Below, piece after piece: positions 41,572 to 49,686 of a DNA stretch of 49,686 bases. Every line of letters begins with the position of its first letter. Within the stretch, counting starts at the first letter, position 1. Source of the stretch: Pseudomonas monteilii NBRC 103158 = DSM 14164. Lineage in GTDB: Bacteria > Pseudomonadota > Gammaproteobacteria > Pseudomonadales > Pseudomonadaceae. The stretch covers positions 1 to 49,686 of the forward strand of contig NZ_BBIS01000059.1 of assembly GCF_000730605.1 (NCBI RefSeq), written 5' to 3'. The notes under the pieces were generated by a model. The model did no database searches. It saw only the letters and a list, made by a program, of their open reading frames with translations, and was not told the DNA's origin. The position numbers and the translations under genes are program-made.

Positions 41572-44500
41572 TCAATGGAACATGAACAGGGTCTCGTTGG
41601 AGAACTGCGCCTCGAACTGATGCGCCGGCATCGGCCGTCCGAACAGGTAGCCCTGTACTTCGTCGCAACCATGCTCGCGCAGGAACTCCAGCTGTTCGTG
41701 GGTTTCCACGCCCTCGGCGATGACCGCCAGGTTGAGGCTGTGGGCCATGGCGATGATCGCCCGGGCAATTTGCGCATCCTGCTCACCTTCGGGCAGGCCG
41801 TCGACGAAGGTGCGGTCGATCTTCAGCACGTCGATGGGGAACTGCTTGAGGTAGTTGAGCGACGAGTAACCGGTGCCGAAGTCGTCGACCGCAATGCTCA
41901 GGCCGAGGTTCTTCAGGCTGGCAAGAATCTGCAGCGCCTCGTTCACTTCGCGCATCAGGATACTTTCGGTCAGTTCCAGCTCCAGACACGCAGGCGGCAG
42001 GCCGCTCTCTTCAAGGATGTTGGCAATGCGCGTGCCCAACTGGCCGTCGGAGAACTGCCGGGCGGAAATGTTCACCGACACCTTGGGTACTCGCACTTTG
42101 GCCTTGTGCCAGGCCTTGAGCTGCCGGCTGGCCTCGCGCAGCACCCAGTCGCCCACATCCACCACCAGGCCCAGCTCCTCGATCACCGGGATGAAGTCGC
42201 CCGGTGGCACCAGCCCACGGGTCGGATGGCGCCAGCGCAGCAGCGCTTCGGCGCCGGTCAGGCGCTTGCCGTCGCCGCTGAACTGCGGCTGGTAGTAGAG
42301 GATGAACTCGTTCTGCTCCATGGCATGGCGCAGGTCGCTTTCCAGTTCCAGCCGTTCCAGGGCGCTGGCGTTCATTTCGGCCTGGTAGAACTGGAAGTTG
42401 TTCTTGCCGCGTTCCTTGGCGTGGTACATGGCGGTATCGGCGTTTTTCATCAACTGGCTCAGCTCGCCCCCATCCTGCGGGCTGAGGGCGATGCCGATAC
42501 TGGCGGTGACGAAGAACTCGCGGTTTTCCAGCACGAACGGACGCACCAGGCTGCCGAGGATGTTCTCGGCCACGTGGATGGCGCGGTTAAGGGCCATCTC
42601 GCGGGTGGGGCGCGGTTGCAGCAGCAGGGTGAACTCGTCGCCGCCCATGCGCGCCACGGTGTCGTCGTCATCCACGCAGGCCAGCAGGCGCAGGGCCATG
42701 TCCTTGAGCATGCGGTCGCCGGCGGCATGGCCGAGGGAGTCGTTGATCGGCTTGAAACGGTCCAGGTCGAGGAACATCAGCACCACCCAGGCCTTCTGCC
42801 GCTCGGCTTGCTGCAGGGCGTTGTACAGGCGGTCCTGGAACAGTGTGCGGTTGGGCAGGTGGGTGAGGGCGTCGTAGTAGGCCAAGCGGTGGATGCGCTG
42901 TTCGCTGGCCTTGCGCTCGCTGATGTCGGTGAAGAAGCACACGTAGCTGGCCAGGTCGCCCTCGTCATCGAGTACGGCGGTAATGCCGACCCACGCCGGG
43001 TAGTGGTCGCCGTCGCGGCGCTTGAGCCACACCTCGCCTTCCCAGCTGCCGCGCTGGTGCAGTTGCTTGACCACGTAGCGCAGGTGGCCTTCCTGCTGTT
43101 CATCGACGGTAAGCATGCCCGGAAGCTGGTCGAGCACTTCGCTGACGGCATAACCGCTGACACGGCTGAACGCCTCGTTGGCCTGGACGATATAGCCGGC
43201 CGGGTCGGTGATGAGGATCGCCGACGTGGAGTGCTCGAATACCGTCGCGGCCATGCGCAGGTCTTTTTCGGCGCGGCGTTGCTGGCTGATGTCGCGGCCC
43301 ACGCCAAGCACGCCTTCAAAGCGTTGGTCATCGTCCCACACCAGCACCAGGCGCAGCTCGATCGGGATCTTGCGGCCATCGGCGCGCAGGCAGTCGAACA
43401 GGAACAGCTGGGTTGGCAGCTGGCTGCGCAGCTGGGCCAGTTGTGCCGGGTCGCCCATGGCGTTGCTGACGCGTTCCATCAGGCTGTAGATGCCGGTGAG
43501 CTGAGCCGGGTTGGCGATGATCGATTGCCAGCCGTTGGCAAAAATCCAGTCAGCCTGGTAGCCCAGCACGCTCTGCACGGAGGGGCTGACATAGTTGAGC
43601 TGCAGCAGGCTGTCGGTGGAGAAGATCACATCGCTGATGCTTTCGGCGAGCATGCGGTAGCGCTGTTCGCTGTCGCGCAGTGACTGGCTGGCCTCAATCT
43701 GCACCGTCACGTCCTTGCCCACGCCGATGATGCGCGTTACCAGGCCATCGGCGTCACGGGTCAGCACCTGTTCGCGGATATCGTAGCAGCGCCAGCCGCC
43801 ATCACGGTGGCGGAAGCGCAACTGGCAGTGCAGCGGTTGATCATGGCCGTTGTCACGCTGTTGCTGGCGCAATGCCTGGTAGTGCGCGGCATCTTCGGGG
43901 TGCAGCAGCAGCTCCCAGAAACGGTCGCCCATCTGCGCAAGCTCGGTACGGTCGTAACCCAGGGTCTGCCCCAGGTGGCGGTTGCTGAAGATCATCCGCT
44001 GGCTGATTACGTCTTGCACATACAGCTGATCGGGCACGGTACGCACCACGTCCGACCAGAAACTTTCGCGCTCCAGCAACGACAGCTCGACCTGTTTGCG
44101 GCTGGTGATGTCGCTGATGCTGAGGATCACGGCCTGGTAGTCGCGGCGCTGCTGCGGCAGGCGTGCCATCAGCCACAGGTGCAACTCGCCACCCAGCGGA
44201 GCCGGCAGGCGCACTTCAAGCTCCAGCACCTGGCGTTGTTCGATCAGCGCGTCGATCAGTTGCATGCCGACGCTGTCGCGGCCATCGCCGCTGCCGTCGA
44301 TCAGCCGCTGCCAGGCCCCTTCGTGGCATTCGATGTTCAACAGCTGGCGCGCTACCTGGTTGACCTCGGTAATCTTCAGCTCCAGCAACAGCGAGCGGCG
44401 CAGGTTCGGGTCCAGTGCCAGGCTGTGCCTGAGTGCGGCGTGGTTGCGCAGGTGGTAGCGGTCGAGCTGGCCGGGCAGGCTGGACAGGTCGAGCACGCAC

Positions 44501-45450
44501 AGGGCCACGCCGGTGCCTTCGAAGATTTCCTGGTAGCGCCGGCGGTCTTCCTGCAGCGCGCGCTGGCGGCGGCGCATGTTGATCAGCGCCAACACCGGCA
44601 GCAAGGCGCAGAACAGCACCAGCAGGCATTTGCCGATCAGCGCAGGCAGCAATTTTTGCTGGGTCAGCTTGGCGTCGAACAGGCCGCGCAGTTGCCAGGT
44701 GCTGTTGTCGATGAAGGCCAGCATCACGCTTTGCAGCGGCTCGTGGCTGGTGTCGGTTGGGGCGTGCTGCTGCAGCACTTCGCCGCTGCGGCTGTTTTCC
44801 AGCAGCCACAGCGGGTGGCCGCCGCCATCGAGGTGAGTGGTGAGTTCGCGGTAGTAGTCCGGTGACAGGCGCAGCAGCCAGTAGCCGCGGTCCTGTTCGG
44901 CGGCCTGGCGCAGCAGCAGGTACAAGGTTCGATTGTCGGCCGAATTGGTAAAGAAGTACGGGCGCCCCTGGTTCAGCGTGAGCAGCTCGTCAAGCGCCTG
45001 GCGGTCTGGGCTGCCTGGCAGGCTGTCACTGCGCAGCTGCCCGGCGCTGTCCAGCCAGGCCATGCTCTGCAGGGCGGGCAGGCGTTGGCGCAGGGTATTC
45101 AGCAGGCTGGGCAGGGCGGCAGGCGTCGGCGCATCGACGTAGGGCTGTACCACGTTCACGGCCTGCTGTGCCTTGAACGCCATGTTCAGGCTCAGGTGGT
45201 CGGCCAGCTCTGCGGTGCCGTCCAGGCTTTGTTTGCGCAGGTCGGCCTGGGTGTGGTTGAACTGGGCGAACAGCTGCCACAGCAGCAGGCCCAGCAGGAT
45301 CAGGGCCAGCAGCGCCAGCGCACCCTTGATCGACCCGCCCAGGGTAGCGGCGGGCGCTTGTGGCGCGGAACGCAATGACGACGGATGAGTTAGGTTGGTC
45401 AAGCGTTGATCCTGCGATTGGGCTGGCGATGGCAGGGAAGGATCATGCAC
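41572..45450 (-). CDS. Membrane PAS-GGDEF-EAL cyclic-di-GMP regulator
   Basis: A 1292-residue protein. Two membrane helices (about 42-62 and 268-290) bracket a periplasmic sensor region; then three to four PAS domains (about 300-850), e.g. MAATVFEHSTSAILITDPAG. The diguanylate cyclase motif MGGDEF is intact at 935-940, and the EAL domain starts with AEALLRWRHP (1068-1070 for EAL) and keeps ELTES, DDFGTGYSSL, KIDRTFV and EGVE. So both synthesis and breakdown of c-di-GMP are possible; the balance is unknown. The organisation resembles MorA, which controls motility and biofilm in pseudomonads. A start further downstream cannot be excluded, as the ribosome site is weak. Confidence 0.92.
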   Translation of the reverse strand: MHDPSLPSPAQSQDQRLTNLTHPSSLRSAPQAPAATLGGSIKGALALLALILLGLLLWQLFAQFNHTQADLRKQSLDGTAELADHLSLNMAFKAQQAVNVVQPYVDAPTPAALPSLLNTLRQRLPALQSMAWLDSAGQLRSDSLPGSPDRQALDELLTLNQGRPYFFTNSADNRTLYLLLRQAAEQDRGYWLLRLSPDYYRELTTHLDGGGHPLWLLENSRSGEVLQQHAPTDTSHEPLQSVMLAFIDNSTWQLRGLFDAKLTQQKLLPALIGKCLLVLFCALLPVLALINMRRRQRALQEDRRRYQEIFEGTGVALCVLDLSSLPGQLDRYHLRNHAALRHSLALDPNLRRSLLLELKITEVNQVARQLLNIECHEGAWQRLIDGSGDGRDSVGMQLIDALIEQRQVLELEVRLPAPLGGELHLWLMARLPQQRRDYQAVILSISDITSRKQVELSLLERESFWSDVVRTVPDQLYVQDVISQRMIFSNRHLGQTLGYDRTELAQMGDRFWELLLHPEDAAHYQALRQQQRDNGHDQPLHCQLRFRHRDGGWRCYDIREQVLTRDADGLVTRIIGVGKDVTVQIEASQSLRDSEQRYRMLAESISDVIFSTDSLLQLNYVSPSVQSVLGYQADWIFANGWQSIIANPAQLTGIYSLMERVSNAMGDPAQLAQLRSQLPTQLFLFDCLRADGRKIPIELRLVLVWDDDQRFEGVLGVGRDISQQRRAEKDLRMAATVFEHSTSAILITDPAGYIVQANEAFSRVSGYAVSEVLDQLPGMLTVDEQQEGHLRYVVKQLHQRGSWEGEVWLKRRDGDHYPAWVGITAVLDDEGDLASYVCFFTDISERKASEQRIHRLAYYDALTHLPNRTLFQDRLYNALQQAERQKAWVVLMFLDLDRFKPINDSLGHAAGDRMLKDMALRLLACVDDDDTVARMGGDEFTLLLQPRPTREMALNRAIHVAENILGSLVRPFVLENREFFVTASIGIALSPQDGGELSQLMKNADTAMYHAKERGKNNFQFYQAEMNASALERLELESDLRHAMEQNEFILYYQPQFSGDGKRLTGAEALLRWRHPTRGLVPPGDFIPVIEELGLVVDVGDWVLREASRQLKAWHKAKVRVPKVSVNISARQFSDGQLGTRIANILEESGLPPACLELELTESILMREVNEALQILASLKNLGLSIAVDDFGTGYSSLNYLKQFPIDVLKIDRTFVDGLPEGEQDAQIARAIIAMAHSLNLAVIAEGVETHEQLEFLREHGCDEVQGYLFGRPMPAHQFEAQFSNETLFMFH

Positions 45451-45650
45451 GGTGTGTGCCGGTACCTGGCTGGCGCAACGCGGTGGCGCACTATAAGGCC
45501 GGACACCTGAAACCGGCTAGCATGCCTAGGATTGTGGCAAAGTGCCAGCCGTGTTGACCGATGGTGCCTGCTGGGTGGTTCGGCAAGCCCCTGCAACCTG
45601 TGCGAGAATAGCGCCCGCTTCACATGACAACGCATCGGAGATGTTCGGTT

Positions 45651-46058
45651 TTGGTTACTCACTTTTCCTCCAATGGCCTCGATTCCGCCTGCGGGCGCAG
45701 CAGTCAGACCCTTGTCAGCACTGCCGTGACCGAGGACGTATCCTGCAAGTCTTGCCAGCGTTCGCTGAGCAAACCCGAGGTGGCCAACGCCGCCAAAAGC
45801 AAGGCCCCATCGCTGGCTGAACTGCGCAAGACCGCCCAGGCGGCAGCAGAGCCGGCAGTTGCAGTTGCTGCGGCCAACAAACCGGCAGCCAAGGTGGTCA
45901 GCACGGCGCCTGCGGCCGCCAAACCCGCCAAGGTTGCCGAGCAGCAGCCTGCCCGCAGCGGTGGCTTCAGCGTGAAGTCTGCCTGGGCTGCGCGCCTGGC
46001 CGAGCAGGGTGACCGTTGCCGGTTGCCGCGTGGCAAGGCCAGGCAGCGTCACGTCTGA
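45651..46058 (+). CDS. Small conserved protein with a cysteine motif
   Basis: A 135-residue protein with a TTG start, chosen because GGAGATG lies 9 bases before it and the following VTHFSSNGLDSACGRSSQTL is the folded part. This N-terminal module, with a Cys in SACGRSS and CKSCQRS (a C-x2-C), and a histidine at the start, looks like a small zinc-binding domain. A long Ala/Pro/Lys linker (about 45-105) follows and a basic end (RLPRGKARQRHV). I do not know its function. It lies upstream of ettA on the same strand and diverges from the c-di-GMP gene. Confidence 0.65.
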   Translation: MVTHFSSNGLDSACGRSSQTLVSTAVTEDVSCKSCQRSLSKPEVANAAKSKAPSLAELRKTAQAAAEPAVAVAAANKPAAKVVSTAPAAAKPAKVAEQQPARSGGFSVKSAWAARLAEQGDRCRLPRGKARQRHV

Positions 46059-46072
46059 GCCATTTTCGGCTG

Positions 46073-46118
46073 CTGTGCCGGCCCTTTCGCGGCTAAAGCC
46101 GAGAAGGGGCCAGCACAG
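46073..46118. repeat. REP-like hairpin
   Basis: CTGTGCCGGCCC... and ...GGGGCCAGCACAG pair imperfectly around CGCGGCTAAAGCCG, matching the P. putida REP shape. It stands between the small protein gene and ettA. Confidence 0.65.
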
Positions 46119-46298
46119 GCAATACGTTTCTCCCAGGGATCACTCCGATCCCGGCCCACCATCGCCCCCTCCTATGCAACGCCGTGCGTTGGCGTAGAAT
46201 GGTCGACTTTGTTCAACGACACCCAAACACACATCTCCCTGGCCAGCGCGCCGGGGCGATCGTCGATGTCTTTACCTATCTGATTAGAGGGCTTGGTT

Positions 46299-47966
46299 TT
46301 GGCTCAATACGTCTACACCATGCATCGGCTGAGCAAGGTCGTGCCGCCGAAGCGGGAAATTCTCAAGAACATTTCCCTGTCGTTCTTCCCGGGCGCCAAG
46401 ATTGGCGTGCTCGGCCTGAACGGCGCCGGTAAATCGACCCTGCTGCGGATCATGGCGGGCGTCGACAAGGAATTCGACGGCGAAGCCCGTCCGATGCCCG
46501 ACATCAACGTAGGCTACCTGCCGCAGGAACCGCAACTGGACCCTAACAAGTCCGTTCGCGAAGTGGTCGAGGAAGCCGTCAGCGTGATCAAGGACGCCCA
46601 GGCGCGCCTGGACGAGGTCTACGCCGCCTACGCCGAACCGGATGCCGACTTCGACAAGCTGGCTGCCGAACAGGCCAAGCTGGAAGCCATTCTGCAAGCC
46701 GCCGATGGCCACAACCTAGAGCGCCAGCTGGACGTCGCCGCCGATGCTCTGCGCCTGCCAGCCTGGGATGCCCGCATCGAGCACCTGTCCGGTGGTGAGA
46801 AGCGCCGTGTGGCCCTGTGCCGCCTGCTGCTGTCGGCCCCCGACATGCTGCTGCTCGACGAACCAACCAACCACCTGGATGCCGATTCGGTCGCCTGGCT
46901 GGAGCGCTTCCTGCACGACTTCCCGGGCACCGTGGTTGCGATTACCCACGACCGTTACTTCCTCGACAACGTCGCCGGCTGGATCCTGGAACTGGACCGC
47001 GGCGCCGGCATCCCGTACGAAGGCAACTACTCGGGCTGGCTGGAAGCCAAGTCGGACCGTCTGGCGCAGGAATCCAAGCAGCAGAGCGCCCACGAAAAGG
47101 CCATGAAAGAGGAACTGGAGTGGGTGCGCAAAGGCGCCAAGGCTCGCCAGTCCAAATCCAAGGCCCGTCTGCAGCGCTTTGAAGAAATGCAGTCGCAGGA
47201 ATTCCAGAAGCGCAGCGAAACCAACGAGATCTACATCCCGGCTGGCCCGCGCCTGGGCGACAAGGTCATCGAGTTCAAGAACGTCACCAAAGGCTACGGC
47301 GATCGCGTGCTGATCGACAACCTGTCGTTCGCCATGCCAAAAGGCGCCATCGTCGGCGTTATCGGTGGTAACGGTGCTGGTAAGTCGACCCTGTTCCGCA
47401 TGCTGATGGGCAAGGAACAGCCGGACTCGGGCAGCATCGAGATCGGTGAAACCGTGCAACTGGCCTGCGTGGACCAGAGCCGCGAAGACCTGGACGGCGC
47501 CAAGACCGTGTTCCAGCAGATTTCCGACGGTTCCGACATGATCCGCATCGGCAACTACGAGATCCCGTCGCGTACCTACGTTGGTCGTTTCAACTTCAAA
47601 GGGGGCGACCAGCAGAAGTTCGTCAAGGACCTGTCCGGTGGTGAGCGTGGCCGCCTGCACTTGGCCCTGACCCTGAAGGAGGGCGGCAACGTCCTGCTGC
47701 TCGACGAACCGTCCAACGACCTGGACGTTGAAACCCTGCGTTCGCTGGAAGAAGCCCTGCTGGACTTCCCGGGCGCCGCGATCGTGATTTCCCACGACCG
47801 TTGGTTCCTGGACCGTGTGGCTACCCACATCCTGGCGTACGAAGACGACTCGAACGTGGTGTTCTTCGAGGGTAACTACACCGAGTACGAAGCCGACCGC
47901 AAAAAGCGCCTGGGCGATGCTGCTGCCCAGCCGCACCGTGTACGGCACAAAAAACTGGCCCAGTAA
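46299..47966 (+). CDS. ettA: Energy-dependent translational throttle protein EttA
   Basis: A 555-residue ABC-F protein, same length as E. coli EttA. It binds the ribosomal E site and lets translation enter elongation depending on the ATP/ADP ratio. There are two ATPase halves: Walker A GLNGAGKST (about 40-48) and GGNGAGKST (about 355); signatures LSGGEKRR and LSGGERGR; Walker B LLLDEPTNHLD and LLLDEPSNDLD. The P-site-tRNA interaction motif linker (about 243-300, EWVRKGAKARQSKSKARLQR) is the arm that contacts tRNA. The start is TTG at 46299, preceded by AGAGG; the frame is also open from a TTG at 46293. No membrane domain, so it is not a transporter. Confidence 0.95.
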   Translation: MAQYVYTMHRLSKVVPPKREILKNISLSFFPGAKIGVLGLNGAGKSTLLRIMAGVDKEFDGEARPMPDINVGYLPQEPQLDPNKSVREVVEEAVSVIKDAQARLDEVYAAYAEPDADFDKLAAEQAKLEAILQAADGHNLERQLDVAADALRLPAWDARIEHLSGGEKRRVALCRLLLSAPDMLLLDEPTNHLDADSVAWLERFLHDFPGTVVAITHDRYFLDNVAGWILELDRGAGIPYEGNYSGWLEAKSDRLAQESKQQSAHEKAMKEELEWVRKGAKARQSKSKARLQRFEEMQSQEFQKRSETNEIYIPAGPRLGDKVIEFKNVTKGYGDRVLIDNLSFAMPKGAIVGVIGGNGAGKSTLFRMLMGKEQPDSGSIEIGETVQLACVDQSREDLDGAKTVFQQISDGSDMIRIGNYEIPSRTYVGRFNFKGGDQQKFVKDLSGGERGRLHLALTLKEGGNVLLLDEPSNDLDVETLRSLEEALLDFPGAAIVISHDRWFLDRVATHILAYEDDSNVVFFEGNYTEYEADRKKRLGDAAAQPHRVRHKKLAQ

Positions 47967-47987
47967 GCAGGTTTGAGATGCACAAGA

Positions 47988-48014
47988 ATGGGGCTCTGCG
48001 GAGCCCCATTTTTG
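47988..48014 (+). terminator. Terminator of ettA
   Basis: ATGGGGCTC and GAGCCCCAT pair perfectly around a TGCG loop and run into TTTTTG. Confidence 0.9.
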
Positions 48015-48186
48015 TGCCTTGGTGAAACGTGAAAACGGCTTTTTCGGCAGGTGATTTGTATACACTTACATAAATCGCACCAAATAATTTCAAAAAAACG
48101 ACATCGCGCCCTATTCCAGTGCGATTGCTTCTTGGTACATTCCTGAAAAAACCAATAAGTCCAAAACCTTCGGTGAGATGTCTACC

Positions 48187-49527
48187 ATGATCGAATCTGT
48201 CGACAATTTCCTTGCACGCCTGCAACAGCGTGACCCAGGCCAGCCTGAATTTCACCAGGCGGTGGAAGAGGTGCTGCGCACCCTGTGGCCATTCCTTGAA
48301 GCCAATCCGCATTACCTGCAATCCGGCATCCTCGAACGTATGGTCGAGCCGGAGCGTGCTGTGCTGTTCCGCGTTTCCTGGGTCGATGACCAGGGCAAGG
48401 TGCAGGTCAACCGCGGCTACCGCATCCAGATGAGCAGCGCCATCGGCCCGTACAAGGGCGGCCTGCGCTTCCACCCGTCGGTGAACCTCAGCGTGCTGAA
48501 GTTCCTGGCCTTCGAGCAGGTGTTCAAGAACTCGCTGACCTCGCTGCCCATGGGTGGCGGCAAAGGTGGCTCGGACTTCGACCCGAAAGGCAAGAGCGAC
48601 GCCGAAGTGATGCGCTTCTGCCAGGCGTTCATGAGCGAGCTGTACCGCCACATCGGTGCTGACTGCGACGTACCGGCCGGTGACATCGGCGTGGGTGCCC
48701 GCGAAATCGGCTTCATGTTTGGCCAGTACAAGCGCCTGGCCAACCAGTTCACCTCGGTGCTGACCGGCAAGGGCATGACCTACGGCGGCAGTCTGATCCG
48801 CCCTGAAGCCACCGGTTATGGCTGCGTGTACTTCGCTGAAGAAATGCTCAAGCGCCAGGACAAGCGTATCGATGGCTGCCGCGTGGCGATTTCCGGCTCG
48901 GGCAACGTAGCCCAGTATGCGGCGCGCAAAGTCATGGACCTGGGCGGCAAGGTGATCTCGCTGTCCGACTCCGAAGGCACCTTGTACGCCGAAGCTGGCC
49001 TGACCGACGCCCAGTGGGATGCGGTGATGGAACTGAAGAACGTCAAGCGTGGCCGCATCAGCGAGCTGGCCGGGCAGTTCGGCCTGGAGTTCCGCAAGGG
49101 CCAGACTCCGTGGAGCCTGGCGTGCGACATCGCCCTGCCGTGCGCCACGCAGAATGAACTGGGCGCCGAAGACGCCCGCACCCTGCTGCGCAACGGCTGT
49201 ATCTGCGTGGCCGAAGGCGCCAACATGCCGACCACCCTTGAGGCTGTGGATATCTTCCTGGACGCTGGCATTCTGTACGCCCCGGGCAAGGCCTCCAATG
49301 CCGGCGGCGTTGCCGTGTCGGGCCTGGAAATGTCGCAGAACGCCATGCGCCTGCTGTGGACTGCCGGTGAAGTGGACAGCAAGCTGCACAACATCATGCA
49401 GTCGATTCACCATGCGTGCGTGCATTACGGTGAAGAGGCGGATGGCCGTATCAACTACGTCAAAGGTGCGAATATCGCAGGCTTCGTGAAAGTGGCCGAT
49501 GCGATGCTGGCTCAAGGCGTGGTCTGA
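48187..49527 (+). CDS. gdhA: NADP-specific glutamate dehydrogenase
   Basis: A 446-residue enzyme making glutamate from 2-oxoglutarate and ammonia with NADPH. SLPMGGGKGGSDFDPKGKSD holds the catalytic lysines (about 122-140), PAGDIGVGAREIGFMFGQY follows, and VAISGSGNVAQYAA is the nucleotide fold. The closeness to the E. coli GdhA pattern (RDPxQxEFxQAVxEV) points to the small hexameric biosynthetic type. The frame opens at an ATG at 48178, directly after GGTGAG with no spacing; the ATG at 48187 has a 9-base gap from it and is preferred. Monocistronic, with terminators on both sides. Confidence 0.95.
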   Translation: MIESVDNFLARLQQRDPGQPEFHQAVEEVLRTLWPFLEANPHYLQSGILERMVEPERAVLFRVSWVDDQGKVQVNRGYRIQMSSAIGPYKGGLRFHPSVNLSVLKFLAFEQVFKNSLTSLPMGGGKGGSDFDPKGKSDAEVMRFCQAFMSELYRHIGADCDVPAGDIGVGAREIGFMFGQYKRLANQFTSVLTGKGMTYGGSLIRPEATGYGCVYFAEEMLKRQDKRIDGCRVAISGSGNVAQYAARKVMDLGGKVISLSDSEGTLYAEAGLTDAQWDAVMELKNVKRGRISELAGQFGLEFRKGQTPWSLACDIALPCATQNELGAEDARTLLRNGCICVAEGANMPTTLEAVDIFLDAGILYAPGKASNAGGVAVSGLEMSQNAMRLLWTAGEVDSKLHNIMQSIHHACVHYGEEADGRINYVKGANIAGFVKVADAMLAQGVV

Positions 49528-49537
49528 TTCGAGATCA

Positions 49538-49567
49538 CCTGGGGCCGCAACACGGCCCCAGGTTTTT
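49538..49567. terminator. Terminator between gdhA and greB
   Basis: CCTGGGGCC and GGCCCCAGG pair perfectly around a 7-base loop; TTTTT follows on the plus strand. It can serve gdhA; for greB, on the other strand, the T-rich side is weaker. Confidence 0.85.
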
Positions 49568-49686
49568 CAACCACCAATCTCGATAATCTCGATTTCCTGA
49601 TCCCCCACCGGCCGCCGCCAAACCACCTCATCCCCAGGCCCTGCGCCCAGCAACGCCCGCCCCAACGGTGAGCCCCAATTAATGGG
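49567..49686 (-). CDS. greB: Transcript cleavage factor GreB, C-terminal fragment
   Basis: The last 39 codons of a gene running off the window edge. The peptide INWGSPLGRALLGAGPGDEV, ending in EIEIIEIGG, matches the C-terminus of GreA/GreB factors, which release arrested RNA polymerase. GreB is favoured over GreA by the gdhA-greB neighbourhood; the distinguishing part lies outside. Confidence 0.75.
   Translation of the reverse strand, partial: PINWGSPLGRALLGAGPGDEVVWRRPVGDQEIEIIEIGG

Noticed and set aside
41563..43683. A 706-codon plus-strand frame opposite the c-di-GMP enzyme
   Set aside because: A high-GC mirror frame of the GGDEF-EAL gene; its composition is His/Gln/Val-rich and it has no domain.

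Overview
The window is a chromosomal segment of a fluorescent-group Pseudomonas, most like P. putida. The core genes are GC-rich. The gene order ndh / DUF3094 / DUF1780 / yacG-coaE-pilD-pilC / pilA, and later glyA / GGDEF-EAL / ettA / gdhA / greB, is what I associate with that species group. REP-like palindromes of the P. putida type are scattered between genes. All assignments come from reading the sequence; no database search was run.

Layout. (1) 1-815: a tRNA operon, Asn-Pro-Lys then a second Pro-Lys copy, each Pro-Lys pair followed by its own terminator. (2) 853-8066: housekeeping genes, with type II NADH dehydrogenase, small conserved proteins, a membrane protein pair, and yacG-coaE-pilD-pilC facing away from pilA. 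The assembly ATPase pilB, which lies here in P. aeruginosa, is absent. (3) 8138-about 24,550: a genomic island at tRNA-Thr(CGT). It opens with a P4-type tyrosine integrase and a zone of long hairpins, then a second, broken recombinase. A largely AT-rich cargo follows: an FRG-domain protein with a four-helix membrane protein, a SIR2-family protein, a QxK nuclease-like protein, an Abi-alpha (DUF4393) protein bracketed by 208-bp direct repeats, a hipA-hipB pair in reversed order, and a WYL regulator diverging from a winged-helix-like protein and a HhH-GPD-like glycosylase. This looks like an anti-phage defence and toxin-antitoxin island.

(4) 24,611-39,046: metabolism. It holds a gluconate permease, malate dehydrogenase, an amino-acid importer (permease and binding protein, no ATPase), and a cluster around C4 amino acids: homocysteine methyltransferase-like, cystathionine gamma-synthase-like, APC permease, LysR regulator, threonine synthase-like, Lrp/AsnC regulator, homoserine dehydrogenase, aldehyde dehydrogenase and RidA. 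Together these suggest uptake and breakdown of homoserine or a related compound: homoserine dehydrogenase would give aspartate semialdehyde, the aldehyde dehydrogenase could take it to aspartate, and RidA would clear reactive enamines. This is inference.

(5) 39,070-49,686: an ACR3/BASS-type transporter, glyA, a large PAS-GGDEF-EAL c-di-GMP enzyme, a small cysteine-motif protein, ettA, gdhA, and the 3' end of greB on the minus strand.

The most interesting candidates are the FRG/membrane pair (12111-13948), the WYL / winged-helix / glycosylase-like module (22297-24467), and the Abi-alpha gene between direct repeats (18429-20082).
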